The notes below the pieces were generated by a model that saw nothing but the letters and a program-made list of their open reading frames with translations, was not told where the DNA came from and searched no databases. Source: Mycobacterium sp. 155 (GTDB taxonomy: Bacteria; Actinomycetota; Actinomycetes; Mycobacteriales; Mycobacteriaceae). From it: a stretch of 64,000 nt of DNA. Within the stretch, counting starts at the first letter, position 1. Each line of letters begins with the position of its first letter. Positions 1 to 11,676 of this stretch are shown piece after piece. The translations under genes and the position numbers were made by a program. The stretch spans positions 372,001 through 436,000 of the forward strand of contig NZ_KB892705.1 of the NCBI RefSeq assembly GCF_000373905.1, read 5' to 3'.

Positions 1-429
1 GCCGGTCTCGACGATTTCGCGGGCGTTGGCCACCGAGGCGTGTTCCACGTAGTTGACAGTCTTGATCACCAAGAACAACGTTTTGTCATAGCGCTCCAGC
101 TTGGGGCGCTGATGGGCGTGCACCGCATCTTCGACCGCGAGCTCGTGCAGCCCGAAAACATCTGCGACCGACTGCATCTGATGCTCGTCGGGCTCATGCA
201 GCCCGACCCACGCGAACGCCTTCTTGCCGGCGCTCTCCAACTCGCGCACCTTGGCCAGGGCGGCCGCATGGGTGTACTTACCGGGTAGCCTCTCCCCGTC
301 GCAGTACACACCGCAGTCCACCATGGCTCTGGCCACCGGGACATGGATCGATTTGGCATTGTTGACGGGGGGCTTGGCCCGTGCCGCGGGGCGCAGCAGT
401 GAAGGCGGTAGCGCGCGGAACGAGGGCAT
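1..429 (-). CDS. corA: CorA-family magnesium/divalent metal transporter, 5' part only
   Basis: The reading frame is open from an ATG at 429 down to the left edge (143 codons, no stop), so the C-terminal part lies outside the window. The visible part is the cytoplasmic N-terminal domain of the CorA family: VDCGVYCDG, then KKAFAWVGLHEPDE, then GLHELAVEDAVHAHQRPKLE, then LFLVIKTVNY, all typical of actinobacterial CorA proteins that move Mg2+ or Co2+ across the inner membrane. The two membrane helices and the GMN motif that define the pore are not in view. It is divergent from the malic enzyme gene. In M. tuberculosis a corA gene sits at the matching place (Rv1239c), beside a malate dehydrogenase rather than a malic enzyme (recalled). 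Confidence 0.85.
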   Translation of the reverse strand, partial: MPSFRALPPSLLRPAARAKPPVNNAKSIHVPVARAMVDCGVYCDGERLPGKYTHAAALAKVRELESAGKKAFAWVGLHEPDEHQMQSVADVFGLHELAVEDAVHAHQRPKLERYDKTLFLVIKTVNYVEHASVANAREIVETG

Positions 430-552
430 TCGCTGGGCCTCCCATCAGCTGTGACCCGCACCCGATCGGGCCCGTTGAATCGTACGCGCACAACCTGTCA
501 CCAAGCGCTCACGAGAGGCGAAAACCCGGCCCTTCGAGTTTGGTCTGTGAAG

Positions 553-558
553 TACCCT
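553..558 (+). promoter_or_regulatory. -10 element of a leaderless promoter (malic enzyme)
   Basis: TACCCT is followed by exactly six bases and then GTG at 565. There is no Shine-Dalgarno sequence. The spacing puts the transcription start at or next to the first base of the start codon. No convincing -35 box is seen. Confidence 0.5.
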
Positions 559-564
559 TGCGCG

Positions 565-1767
565 GTGCCGGAAAGTACTGACGCCTCGTCGTCTGAGGAC
601 TCCGCGGTTACGCGCACTCCCCAAGTTGTCATCGAAGACGCAGAGATCTTCGCCGCCCATGAAGGCGGCAAGCTGTCGGTGGCGCTGAAGTCGCCGCTGG
701 ACACTCAGCGAGCCTTGTCGATCGCCTACACCCCTGGTGTTGCCCAGGTCAGTCGGGCCATCGCCACGGATCGCACCCTGGCCGCCAAGTACACCTGGGC
801 CAACCGGTTGGTTGCCGTGGTCAGTGACGGCAGCGCGGTGCTCGGCCTCGGCGACATCGGAGCGGCAGCCTCACTGCCGGTCATGGAAGGCAAGAGTGCG
901 CTGTTCAAGTCGTTCGGCGGGCTGGACTCCATCCCGATCGTGCTGGACACCAAGGACCCCGACGAGATCGTCGAGACCCTGATTCGGCTGCGTCCCACCT
1001 TCGGTGCGGTCAACCTGGAAGACATCTCGGCGCCACGCTGTTTCGAGATCGAACGCCGCGTCGTCGAGGCCCTCGACTGCCCCGTCATGCACGACGACCA
1101 GCACGGCACCGCCATCGTGGTGCTCGCGGCCCTGTTGGGCGCCACCAAGGCGCTCGAGCGCGACATGCGCGGCCTGCGGGTCGTCGTCTCGGGTGCCGGT
1201 GCGGCCGGTGTGGCCTGCACCAACATCCTGCTGGCCAAGGGCATCACCGATATCACGGTGCTGGATTCCCAGGGCATCGTGCATTCCGGCCGGGAAGATA
1301 TGAACTCCTTCAAGACCGAGTTGGCCGGGCGCACCAACCCGCGCGGGCTCACCGGCGGCCTCGCCGAGGCGCTGAACGGCGCCGAGGTGTTCCTCGGCGT
1401 GTCCGCGGGCGTTGTGCCCGAGGAGCTCGTCGCGACGATGGCCCCCGGCAGCATCGTCTTCGCCCTGTCCAATCCGGATCCGGAGATCCACCCCGACGCG
1501 GCCCGCAAGCATGCCGCGGTTGTGGCGACCGGCCGGAGTGACTTTCCCAACCAGATCAACAACGTGCTGGCCTTCCCGGGCGTGTTCCGGGGTGCGCTCG
1601 ACGCCGGCGCCCGGCGGATCACCGAGAAAATGAAGGTGGCCGCCGCCGAAGCGATCTTCTCGGTGGTCGGTGACGACCTGACCGTCGACCACATCGTGCC
1701 CAGTGCGCTCGATCCGCGGGTCGGACCGGCGGTTGCTGCGGCGGTGGCGGCCGCATCGAAAGCCTGA
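565..1767 (+). CDS. mez: malic enzyme, NAD(P)-dependent (malate to pyruvate)
   Basis: This 400-residue protein is of the short prokaryotic malic enzyme type, which oxidatively decarboxylates malate to pyruvate. Visible motifs are the N-terminal malic signature AYTPGVA (about residue 53), VNLEDISAP with the metal-binding acidic residues (about 150), DDQHGTA (about 176), and the Rossmann dinucleotide loop SGAGAAG (about 208). Cofactor preference cannot be told from the sequence. The frame is open upstream to a GTG at 451. I chose GTG 565 because the family homology begins just after it and it has a leaderless-type -10. It replaces the malate dehydrogenase found next to corA in M. tuberculosis. 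The next gene starts 17 bases downstream on the same strand. Confidence 0.9.
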   Translation: MPESTDASSSEDSAVTRTPQVVIEDAEIFAAHEGGKLSVALKSPLDTQRALSIAYTPGVAQVSRAIATDRTLAAKYTWANRLVAVVSDGSAVLGLGDIGAAASLPVMEGKSALFKSFGGLDSIPIVLDTKDPDEIVETLIRLRPTFGAVNLEDISAPRCFEIERRVVEALDCPVMHDDQHGTAIVVLAALLGATKALERDMRGLRVVVSGAGAAGVACTNILLAKGITDITVLDSQGIVHSGREDMNSFKTELAGRTNPRGLTGGLAEALNGAEVFLGVSAGVVPEELVATMAPGSIVFALSNPDPEIHPDAARKHAAVVATGRSDFPNQINNVLAFPGVFRGALDAGARRITEKMKVAAAEAIFSVVGDDLTVDHIVPSALDPRVGPAVAAAVAAASKA

Positions 1768-1784
1768 GCAGGCTGATTTCCATC

Positions 1785-2621
1785 GTGCGTCGTCGATCGG
1801 TGCTGGCTCTGGCGGTCGTCCTGGTGATCGCAGGTTGCAGTGCCCGCCCTGCGCCGGCTGCCATCGCGGTCGGGGCGGGCGCGACGCCCGAATCCACCCT
1901 CGTCGGCCAGCTGTACGCGGCCGCGCTGCGTTATTACGGCAGCCCCGCCGAGGTGACCCCGGCCGAGAATGCGCTGAACGCGCTGGACTCCGGCTCGGTG
2001 ACCGTCCTGCCCGGGTTCACCGGGCGGCTGTTGGAGACGTTCGCACCCGGGGCCGCGGCGCACTCCGACGAGCAGGTCTACCGTGACCTGCTCTCGGCAT
2101 TGCCGGAGGGTGTCGCCGCCGGCGACTACACCATGTCGGCACAGGACAAACCAGCCGTTGCGGTGATGGAGGCAACCGCGGCCGCCTGGGGCGGCAAAGA
2201 TCTGTCCGCGCTGCGCCGCAATTGCGCCAAGGTGGTGCCCGGCGCGGTCAGGGGTTCGGCCGTGCCCGCGGTGATCGGTACCTGCCGCATGCCCAAGCCT
2301 GTCGAGTTCGCCGACCGCGCAGATCTCTTCGCCGCACTTGCGGCCGGGAAGATCAACGCGGCGTGGACCACCACAGCCGACCCGGCCAACCCGCCCGCGG
2401 TGGTGGTCCTCGCGGACCGCACTGCGATGATCCGTGCCGAGAACCTGGTGCCGCTCTACCGGCGCAATGCGCTGACCGAACGCCAGATTCTGGCGGTCAA
2501 CGAGATCGCGGGCGTCCTCGACACCGGCTCACTGGCCGATATGCGCCGCCAGGTGGCCGAAGGTGCCGACCCCCGCGCGGTAGCCGACGCCTTCCTGCAG
2601 GCCAACCCGCTGGGTCACTAA
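1785..2621 (+). CDS. lpqZ: LpqZ-like lipoprotein, osmoprotectant (glycine betaine type) ABC substrate-binding protein
   Basis: This 278-residue exported protein begins with a short positive region (MRRR), a hydrophobic stretch and a lipobox VIAGC near residue 18, so it should be lipidated and anchored to the outer face of the membrane. The mature part, with GSVTVLPGFTGRLLETF and INAAWTTTADPANPPAVVVL, resembles the OpuAC/ProX class of periplasmic binding proteins for glycine betaine and choline. No permease or ATPase gene is next to it, so the ligand and partners are unknown. The start is GTG 1785, 17 bases after the malic enzyme stop, so co-transcription is likely. Its stop overlaps the stop of the convergent dehydrogenase by 3-4 bases. 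Confidence 0.8.
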   Translation: MRRRSVLALAVVLVIAGCSARPAPAAIAVGAGATPESTLVGQLYAAALRYYGSPAEVTPAENALNALDSGSVTVLPGFTGRLLETFAPGAAAHSDEQVYRDLLSALPEGVAAGDYTMSAQDKPAVAVMEATAAAWGGKDLSALRRNCAKVVPGAVRGSAVPAVIGTCRMPKPVEFADRADLFAALAAGKINAAWTTTADPANPPAVVVLADRTAMIRAENLVPLYRRNALTERQILAVNEIAGVLDTGSLADMRRQVAEGADPRAVADAFLQANPLGH

Positions 2622-3442
2622 TACGGCAGCCTGCGGCGCATGGCAGTGGAGAACAGCCGCTGGTAGCCGGAACCGGTGATCCGGACGATCACGTCGAGCA
2701 CCTTGGCGTCGGCTCCGACCAGCACCCGGGCCCGATTCTTGCGCACCGCCTCGAGGATGATCTTGGCGGCCTTCTGCGGCGTCGTGCTGGCCAACCGCTT
2801 GTCGAAGAACTGCGCCAGCTCCTTGGGATCGAGTCCCTCGGCCGCGGTGGCGTTGCGGGCGATGGCAGTCTTGATGCCGCCAGGGTGCACCGCGGTGACC
2901 TTGACGGGGTGCTTGGCCAACACCATCTCCTGGCGCAGCGCCTCGGTGAACCCGCGCACCGCGAACTTCGCCGAGTTGTAGGCGGCCTGACCCGGCACCG
3001 CGAACAGCCCGAACAGGCTGGAGACGTTGACGATGTGACCGTCACCCGAGGTGATCAGGTGCGGCAGGAACGCCTTGGTGCCGTTGACGACGCCCCAGAA
3101 GTCGACGTCCATCACGCGCTCGATGTCCTTGTAGCTGCTGACTTCGACGTCGCCGGTGAAGGCGATGCCAGCGTTGTTGTAGATCTGGTTGACCGTGCCG
3201 AAATGCTCGACGACCGCAGTGGCGTAATGCTCGACCGCTTCGCGCTCGGTGACGTCGAGCCGGTCTGCTTTCACCGGTGCACCGATTGCCTTGAGCTGTT
3301 CCTCGGTGACGGCCAGGCCTTCGGTGTCGATGTCGCTGATGGCCAGCTTGGCGCCGGAACGGCCCAGCTCGATAGCCAGTGCCTGTCCGATACCCGATCC
3401 CGCGCCCGTCACGACGGCGACCTTTCCGGCGAAGCCCTCCAT
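2618..3442 (-). CDS. short-chain dehydrogenase/reductase (SDR), classical type
   Basis: This 274-residue Rossmann-fold oxidoreductase has the cofactor loop TGAGSGIG near residue 14, the structural NNAGIAF motif, an active-site Ser in VNVSSLFG and the YNSAKFAV Tyr-x3-Lys pair. An acidic residue (SDID) after strand 2 suggests NAD rather than NADP. The C-terminal region is long and ends in a basic stretch. The substrate is unknown; it matches the position and type of Rv1245c (recalled). ATG 3442 is preferred to GTG 3448 because the GAGGGAG Shine-Dalgarno lies at the right distance from it. It is convergent with lpqZ, with the two stop codons overlapping. Confidence 0.88.
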   Translation of the reverse strand: MEGFAGKVAVVTGAGSGIGQALAIELGRSGAKLAISDIDTEGLAVTEEQLKAIGAPVKADRLDVTEREAVEHYATAVVEHFGTVNQIYNNAGIAFTGDVEVSSYKDIERVMDVDFWGVVNGTKAFLPHLITSGDGHIVNVSSLFGLFAVPGQAAYNSAKFAVRGFTEALRQEMVLAKHPVKVTAVHPGGIKTAIARNATAAEGLDPKELAQFFDKRLASTTPQKAAKIILEAVRKNRARVLVGADAKVLDVIVRITGSGYQRLFSTAMRRRLPY

Positions 3443-3496
3443 ACCCACTCCCTCATGTCGGTTGACTGGTGTCGAGATTAGCCGGTACCCGCGGTT

Positions 3497-3513
3497 CCGG
3501 CTAAGTGAGCCGG
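3497..3513 (-). terminator. possible hairpin terminator after kgd
   Basis: CCGGCT, a 5-base loop, then AGCCGG form a perfect 6-bp stem in the gap between kgd and the dehydrogenase gene downstream on the same strand. There is no U-run, as is common in mycobacteria. Confidence 0.3.
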
Positions 3514-3562
3514 CTTGGTCGCGGTCACGAGGTGAGTTCCCACGTATGGGCGGCCCCAGCGA

Positions 3563-7264
<3,702 letters not shown>

Positions 7265-7421
7265 GGCAGCTGTTCGCCTCGATTCTTGGTCTCGGCAAGC
7301 CGTGGCAAGGAGGCTCGCCGCTCGTCTTCATCGGTTGTCTGCGGTGACCTACTTGACCGCCGTCTAAAGGCTAGCGCCTCCGAGCCGACAGCGACCACGG
7401 CACCGCCAGATGTCTGCGCTC

Positions 7422-8171
7422 TCAGGATCCGGCCGACGGCAGCACGCGGAGAGTCGTGGGCCACCGTGGCGGGGGCGGGCCGAACGCCTTCTGCGCGTTG
7501 CCGATGATCTTCTTACCCATCAGCCGATTGCCGACGCCGCCGACGACGGCGCCGATACCGACCGGCAGCATCTTTCCCAATGCCATGGCGCCACGTTTGA
7601 GCGTGTACTTCTTGACGAAGAACCGCATCAGCCTGGAATTGAGTTGGGTCACCGCGGGCAGCGGCAGCGTCGCCGCACCATCGGACAGCCAGGCGCCGCT
7701 GACTCTTCCAGAGCCCAGCAGATCGGCTATCGCATGCTTGCTGTCGTCACCGACGAGAACCGCGAGCACCAGCGCGCGCCGGCGCTCCTTATGGTCGGCG
7801 GGAATGCCGTGGACCTCGGCGATGGCGAGCACGAACACCGCCGTCGCCTCGAGGAACACCACGGTCTCGCCTGCGACCGCAGACAGGGCGGCCAAGGTGC
7901 CGATGCCGGGGAACGCCGCGGCCGAGCCGACTGCCGCACCACTGGCCATCACGGCGGCGATGTAGTGCTTCTCCAGCCGCGTGACGATTTCGGCCGGGGT
8001 GGCGTCGGGCCGCTGGCTGCGTAGTCTGTCGACGTAGGCCTTCACCGCCGGCGCCTGTACCCGGGAGCTACGTTCGATGATCGCCGAGAGCACCTTCGCG
8101 GCGGCACGGGGATCCTCGTCCTCGCCTTCACGGACTGCCGGCAACTGTTTCTTGGTGGACCGAGCGCTCAC
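7422..8171 (-). CDS. EcsC-like membrane-associated protein (Rv1249c type)
   Basis: This 249-residue protein has an N-terminal charged helical region (to about 80), a glycine-rich hydrophobic segment AAVGSAAAFPGIGTLAAL, a second hydrophobic stretch VVFLEATAVFVLAIAEVHGI, and a C-terminal LPVGIGAVVGGVGNRLMGKK. The paired Gly-rich hairpins followed by basic residues resemble the EcsC family, whose biochemical role is not settled. GTG 8171 is chosen over TTG 8201 because a strong GGGGAGG Shine-Dalgarno (8179-8185) stands seven bases before it. A candidate -10 TAGCCT lies further up, near 8219. It is divergent from the MFS gene at 8344 and lies upstream of kgd on the same strand with a 157-base gap. 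Confidence 0.6.
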   Translation of the reverse strand: MSARSTKKQLPAVREGEDEDPRAAAKVLSAIIERSSRVQAPAVKAYVDRLRSQRPDATPAEIVTRLEKHYIAAVMASGAAVGSAAAFPGIGTLAALSAVAGETVVFLEATAVFVLAIAEVHGIPADHKERRRALVLAVLVGDDSKHAIADLLGSGRVSGAWLSDGAATLPLPAVTQLNSRLMRFFVKKYTLKRGAMALGKMLPVGIGAVVGGVGNRLMGKKIIGNAQKAFGPPPPRWPTTLRVLPSAGS

Positions 8172-8309
8172 TTCGGGGCCTCCCCACGTGCGGGCCGACA
8201 AACATCGGCTGACTGTCCAGGCTAACGCTTACGCAACGAGTGGCGTCGGTGCCGGGTTTCCGGCAGTGACAGCGGTCACGGTTGCTGAGCAGGGGGACCC
8301 GCCCGGCGG

Positions 8310-8324
8310 AATAAAAAATTGGAA
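8310..8324 (+). other. AT-only tract upstream of the Bcr/CflA exporter
   Basis: A run of ten or so A/T bases (AATAAAAAATT) is followed at once by TTGGAA. It is conspicuous in a sequence of this GC content. It sits about 20-35 bases before the annotated ATG of a drug-type exporter. Mycobacterial WhiB7 promoters carry an AT-rich block just upstream of the -35 box. No matching -10 was found at normal spacing, so the role is unproven. Confidence 0.25.
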
Positions 8325-8343
8325 TGCATAGCTGACCTGCTTC

Positions 8344-9624
8344 ATGGCATCATCGCCCCACGTGGACGAGACGACAGCCAGCCAGTTCGATCACTCCTCG
8401 CGTCCGCCCGGCCGCACGCGGATGATTCTGGTGCTCGGCGCTCTCGTTGCCCTCGGTCCGCTCACCATCGACATGTATCTGCCGGCGCTGCCGAAGATCG
8501 CCGACGAGCTCACGGTGTCGTCTTCGGTCGCACAACTCACGCTCACGGGGACGCTGGCCGGACTGGCTCTGGGCCAGCTCATCGTCGGCCCGCTGTCGGA
8601 TTCGCTGGGCCGTCGGCGTCCGTTGATGGCGGGCATCGTGCTGCACATGGCGGCGTCGCTGCTCTGTGTCGTCGCCCCTAACGTCACGACCCTCGGCTTG
8701 GCGCGAAGCCTGCAGGGCATGGGTGCTGCGGCCGCGTCGGTGGTGGCCGTCGCCGTCGTCGGTGACCTGTACACGGGTTCGGCCGCTGCCACTGTGATGT
8801 CCCGGCTCATGCTGGTGCTCGGTGTGGCACCGGTACTTGCGCCGTCGCTCGGTGCGGCGGTGCTGTTGAAGGGTTCGTGGCACTGGGTGTTCGTCGCTCT
8901 GGTGGTGCTGGCGGGTGCCCTGTTGCTGATGGCTGCGCTGGCGCTGCCCGAGACCCTGCCGGCCGCGCATCGGCGGCCGTTGCACGTCCGCAGCATCCTC
9001 GGCACCTATGCCGAACTGTTGCGGGACTCCCGATTCGTCATCCTGGTGCTTGTTGCGGCCCTCGGCATGTCCGGTTTGTTCGCCTACATCTCGGCCGCGC
9101 CGTTCGTGCTACAAGGGCGTTACGGCCTGGATCAGCAAGCGTTTGCGCTGGTGTTCGCCGCGGGTGCGGTGGCGCTCATCGGGTCGACGCAGTTCAACGT
9201 GGTGCTGCTGCGGCGGTTCACCCCTGTGGCGATCACCGTGAGCGCGTTGAGCGCGGCGTCGGTGGCCGGGTTGTTGTTCATCGGGCTCGCGGTGGGACAG
9301 ATCGGTGGCCTGGCCGGCTTCCTGCTGCCGGTGCTGGCCATCCTGGCAGCGATGGGATTGGTGATCCCGAACGCCCCCGCGGTCGCGTTGTCGCGGCATC
9401 CGGACGCCGCCGGGACTGCCGCGGCGCTGCTGGGCGCGGCCCAATTCGGACTCGGCGCTGCGGTCGCGCCGGTGGTCGGTGCGCTCGGCAACGGTGCGCT
9501 GGCACTGTCGGTGGTGATGACCGCGGGCGTGGTGATCGCTCTGTCGGCGCTGCTGCTGGTCGGTGCGCGGCGGGAGGACACGGCAGTCGGGATCGTCCCG
9601 GCGGCCGTCGTCGAACCGGCTTGA
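8344..9624 (+). CDS. MFS multidrug exporter, Bcr/CflA (DHA1) type
   Basis: This 426-residue protein of the 12-helix drug:H+ antiporter 1 group starts with TIDMYLPALPKIADEL in helix 1, diagnostic of Bcr/CflA proteins, and has motif A as GPLSDSLGRRRPL in the loop between helices 2 and 3. The helix 5 region ALGVAP/LGAAVL is also recognisable. Bcr/CflA members export bicyclomycin, chloramphenicol or sulfonamides; the substrate here is not predictable. The ATG at 8344 gives a 25-residue hydrophilic leader with no ribosome binding site; GTG 8362 and ATG 8426 are alternatives, the latter at the edge of helix 1. It is followed by a second MFS gene. Confidence 0.85.
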   Translation: MASSPHVDETTASQFDHSSRPPGRTRMILVLGALVALGPLTIDMYLPALPKIADELTVSSSVAQLTLTGTLAGLALGQLIVGPLSDSLGRRRPLMAGIVLHMAASLLCVVAPNVTTLGLARSLQGMGAAAASVVAVAVVGDLYTGSAAATVMSRLMLVLGVAPVLAPSLGAAVLLKGSWHWVFVALVVLAGALLLMAALALPETLPAAHRRPLHVRSILGTYAELLRDSRFVILVLVAALGMSGLFAYISAAPFVLQGRYGLDQQAFALVFAAGAVALIGSTQFNVVLLRRFTPVAITVSALSAASVAGLLFIGLAVGQIGGLAGFLLPVLAILAAMGLVIPNAPAVALSRHPDAAGTAAALLGAAQFGLGAAVAPVVGALGNGALALSVVMTAGVVIALSALLLVGARREDTAVGIVPAAVVEPA

Positions 9625-9640
9625 CCGATGCCCCCGCCAG

Positions 9641-9675
9641 CCCGACTTGTCGGGAGGGTGGTGGGTCCGTAGCGT
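9641..9675 (+). promoter_or_regulatory. promoter with palindromic operator before the DHA2 exporter
   Basis: TTGTCG (9647-9652) and TAGCGT (9670-9675) are separated by 17 bases, a reasonable sigma-A promoter. The -35 lies inside a 14-bp palindrome, CCCGAC-TT-GTCGGG (9641-9654), which could be the binding site of a dimeric repressor. Confidence 0.4.
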
Positions 9676-9726
9676 CGGCTGGGGCATCACCACCTGCTGA
9701 GCCGATTGCCCTCACTTACTGATCAC

Positions 9727-11676
9727 ATGTTCGAGACATTGAACGCCCGCTTCACGGGCCACCCTGCCAGCCACAACCCGTGGAACGCGTTGTGGGCGAT
9801 GATGGTTGGCTTCTTCATGATCTTGCTCGACGCCACCATCGTGGCCGTCGCCAACCCGACCATCATGCAGCGCCTAGGGGCCGACTACGACGGCGTGATT
9901 TGGGTCACCAGCGCCTACCTGCTGGCCTATGCCGTGCCGCTGCTGGTGTCCGGTCGTCTCGGCGACGTGTACGGACCGAAGAACCTCTACCTTGCCGGGC
10001 TGGCGGTTTTCACCGTGGCGTCGCTGTGGTGCGGGCTGGCCGGCAGCATCGGGATGCTGATTGCCGCGCGGGTCGTGCAGGGCATCGGTGCAGCTTTGCT
10101 GACACCCCAGACCCTCTCGACCATCACCCGGATCTTCCCGCCGGAGCGGCGCGGTGTGGCGATGAGTGTGTGGGGTGCGACGGCCGGCGTGGCCACGTTG
10201 GTCGGTCCGCTGGCGGGCGGCATCCTGGTCGGCGGGCTGGGCTGGCAGTGGATCTTCTTCGTGAACGTGCCGATCGGGATCATCGGATTCGGTCTGGCGG
10301 TCTGGCTGGTGCCGGTGTTGCCGACCACCCCGCACCGGTTCGATCTGCTCGGCGTTGCGTTGTCCGGCATCGGCATGTTCCTCGTCGTGTTCGCCCTGCA
10401 GGAGGGACATTCCCACCACTGGGCGCCCTGGGTGTGGGGCACGCTGGCCGCCGGCGTCGTAGTGATGGCCGGCTTCGTTTACTGGCAGTGGGTCAACACC
10501 GCCGAACCGCTGATCCCGTTGCACATCTTCACCGATCGGGATTTCAGCCTGGCCAATGTCGGGGTTGCGACCATCGGATTCGCCGTGACGGCGATGATCT
10601 TGCCGCTGATGTTCTATGCGCAGTCGGTGTGTGGGCTGTCTCCGACCGAGTCAGCGCTGCTGACCGCCCCGACGGCAATCGCCAGCGGATCCCTGGCCCC
10701 GCTGGTGGGCCGCATCGTCGACCGCTCGCACCCGCGGCCGGTGGTCGGTTTCGGCTTTGCCGCCATGGCGATCGGCCTGACTTGGCTGTCGATCGAGATG
10801 ACTCCGACCACGCCGATCTGGCGGCTGGTGTTGCCGCAGGTGTTGATGGGCGTGGGGATGGCATTCATCTGGTCGCCGCTGGCCGCCACCGCGACCCGCG
10901 ACCTGTCGCCGCGCCTGGCCGGCGCCGGCTCGGGTGTGTACAACGCCACCCGGCAGGTGGGGTCGGTCCTGGGCAGCGCCGGCATCGCGGCCTTCATGAC
11001 ATGGGAGATCGCGCGGCAAATGCCGGGGCCCGCCCCGGTGGTGCCGCGGGCCGAGACGGCCGCGACGGTCCTGCCGGGATTCCTGCACGAGCCGTTCGCC
11101 ACGGCGATGGCGCAGTCCATGCTGCTGCCGGCCTTCGTCGCGCTCTTCGGCGTGGTTGCGGCGTTGTTCCTGCGCGGCTCCGGCGAGGTTGCCGGCGCGG
11201 CCGACGACTATGCCGAAGACGATGCCGACACCGACGACGGCGGTGACGAGCCGACCGACGTACTGCGCGTGGTGGGCCCGGCCAACCACTACCTGCCCGG
11301 GTATCCCGACGACGACGAGTACATCGAGTACACCGTGGCGTGGGAAGAGCCCGCGCCGGATCCGGTGACAGAGCCGCTGCCTGTGCCAGTTGTCCGTCCG
11401 GTCGATCCGCTGACGTCCTCGGTACCGCCCGCTGCCGTCCCCGAGGCCGACGATCCGTGGCAGGCAATTCTCGATCAGCTCATGGCCGATATGCCGGCGA
11501 ATTCGTCTGATGAGCTGATCGGTCACGCGCACAACGGGTTTCATGTCGATTCCGGGCAGCATTTCCGGCGGATGGAACCGCCGGGCGGGGCACACCGGCG
11601 GGTCAACGGCAATGACTATGGCGGAGACCCCGACGACAACCGGTCCTACGGCCGGCATTCGCGCCCGGGGGATTAG
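9727..11676 (+). CDS. MFS exporter, DHA2 / EmrB-QacA type, with acidic C-terminal tail (Rv1250 type)
   Basis: This 649-residue protein has a 14-helix DHA2 transporter core (about residues 15-490) with [14 protein letters not shown] in helix 1, motif A as [15 protein letters not shown], motif B as [17 protein letters not shown] and motif C as [25 protein letters not shown]. The last 150 residues are hydrophilic and disordered, rich in Asp, Glu and Pro, and face the cytoplasm. Such proteins export drugs or cationic compounds using the proton gradient. ATG 9727 is chosen; TTG 9706 in the same frame would add seven residues, and neither has a good ribosome binding site. Its stop overlaps the stop of the convergent nuclease-helicase gene. 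Confidence 0.85.
   Translation: MFETLNARFTGHPASHNPWNALWAMMVGFFMILLDATIVAVANPTIMQRLGADYDGVIWVTSAYLLAYAVPLLVSGRLGDVYGPKNLYLAGLAVFTVASLWCGLAGSIGMLIAARVVQGIGAALLTPQTLSTITRIFPPERRGVAMSVWGATAGVATLVGPLAGGILVGGLGWQWIFFVNVPIGIIGFGLAVWLVPVLPTTPHRFDLLGVALSGIGMFLVVFALQEGHSHHWAPWVWGTLAAGVVVMAGFVYWQWVNTAEPLIPLHIFTDRDFSLANVGVATIGFAVTAMILPLMFYAQSVCGLSPTESALLTAPTAIASGSLAPLVGRIVDRSHPRPVVGFGFAAMAIGLTWLSIEMTPTTPIWRLVLPQVLMGVGMAFIWSPLAATATRDLSPRLAGAGSGVYNATRQVGSVLGSAGIAAFMTWEIARQMPGPAPVVPRAETAATVLPGFLHEPFATAMAQSMLLPAFVALFGVVAALFLRGSGEVAGAADDYAEDDADTDDGGDEPTDVLRVVGPANHYLPGYPDDDEYIEYTVAWEEPAPDPVTEPLPVPVVRPVDPLTSSVPPAAVPEADDPWQAILDQLMADMPANSSDELIGHAHNGFHVDSGQHFRRMEPPGGAHRRVNGNDYGGDPDDNRSYGRHSRPGD

Noticed and set aside
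451..564. Extended N-terminus of malic enzyme from GTG 451
   Set aside because: The added 38 residues show no family similarity and would place the leaderless -10 inside the gene.
726..2063. Long open frame on the minus strand across malic enzyme and lpqZ
   Set aside because: Composition-driven antisense frame of GC-rich coding DNA; product is Arg/Ser/Pro-rich without any domain. Similar shadows at 5759-7249 (+), 47366-49096 (-) and 37042-38090 (-) were left out for the same reason.
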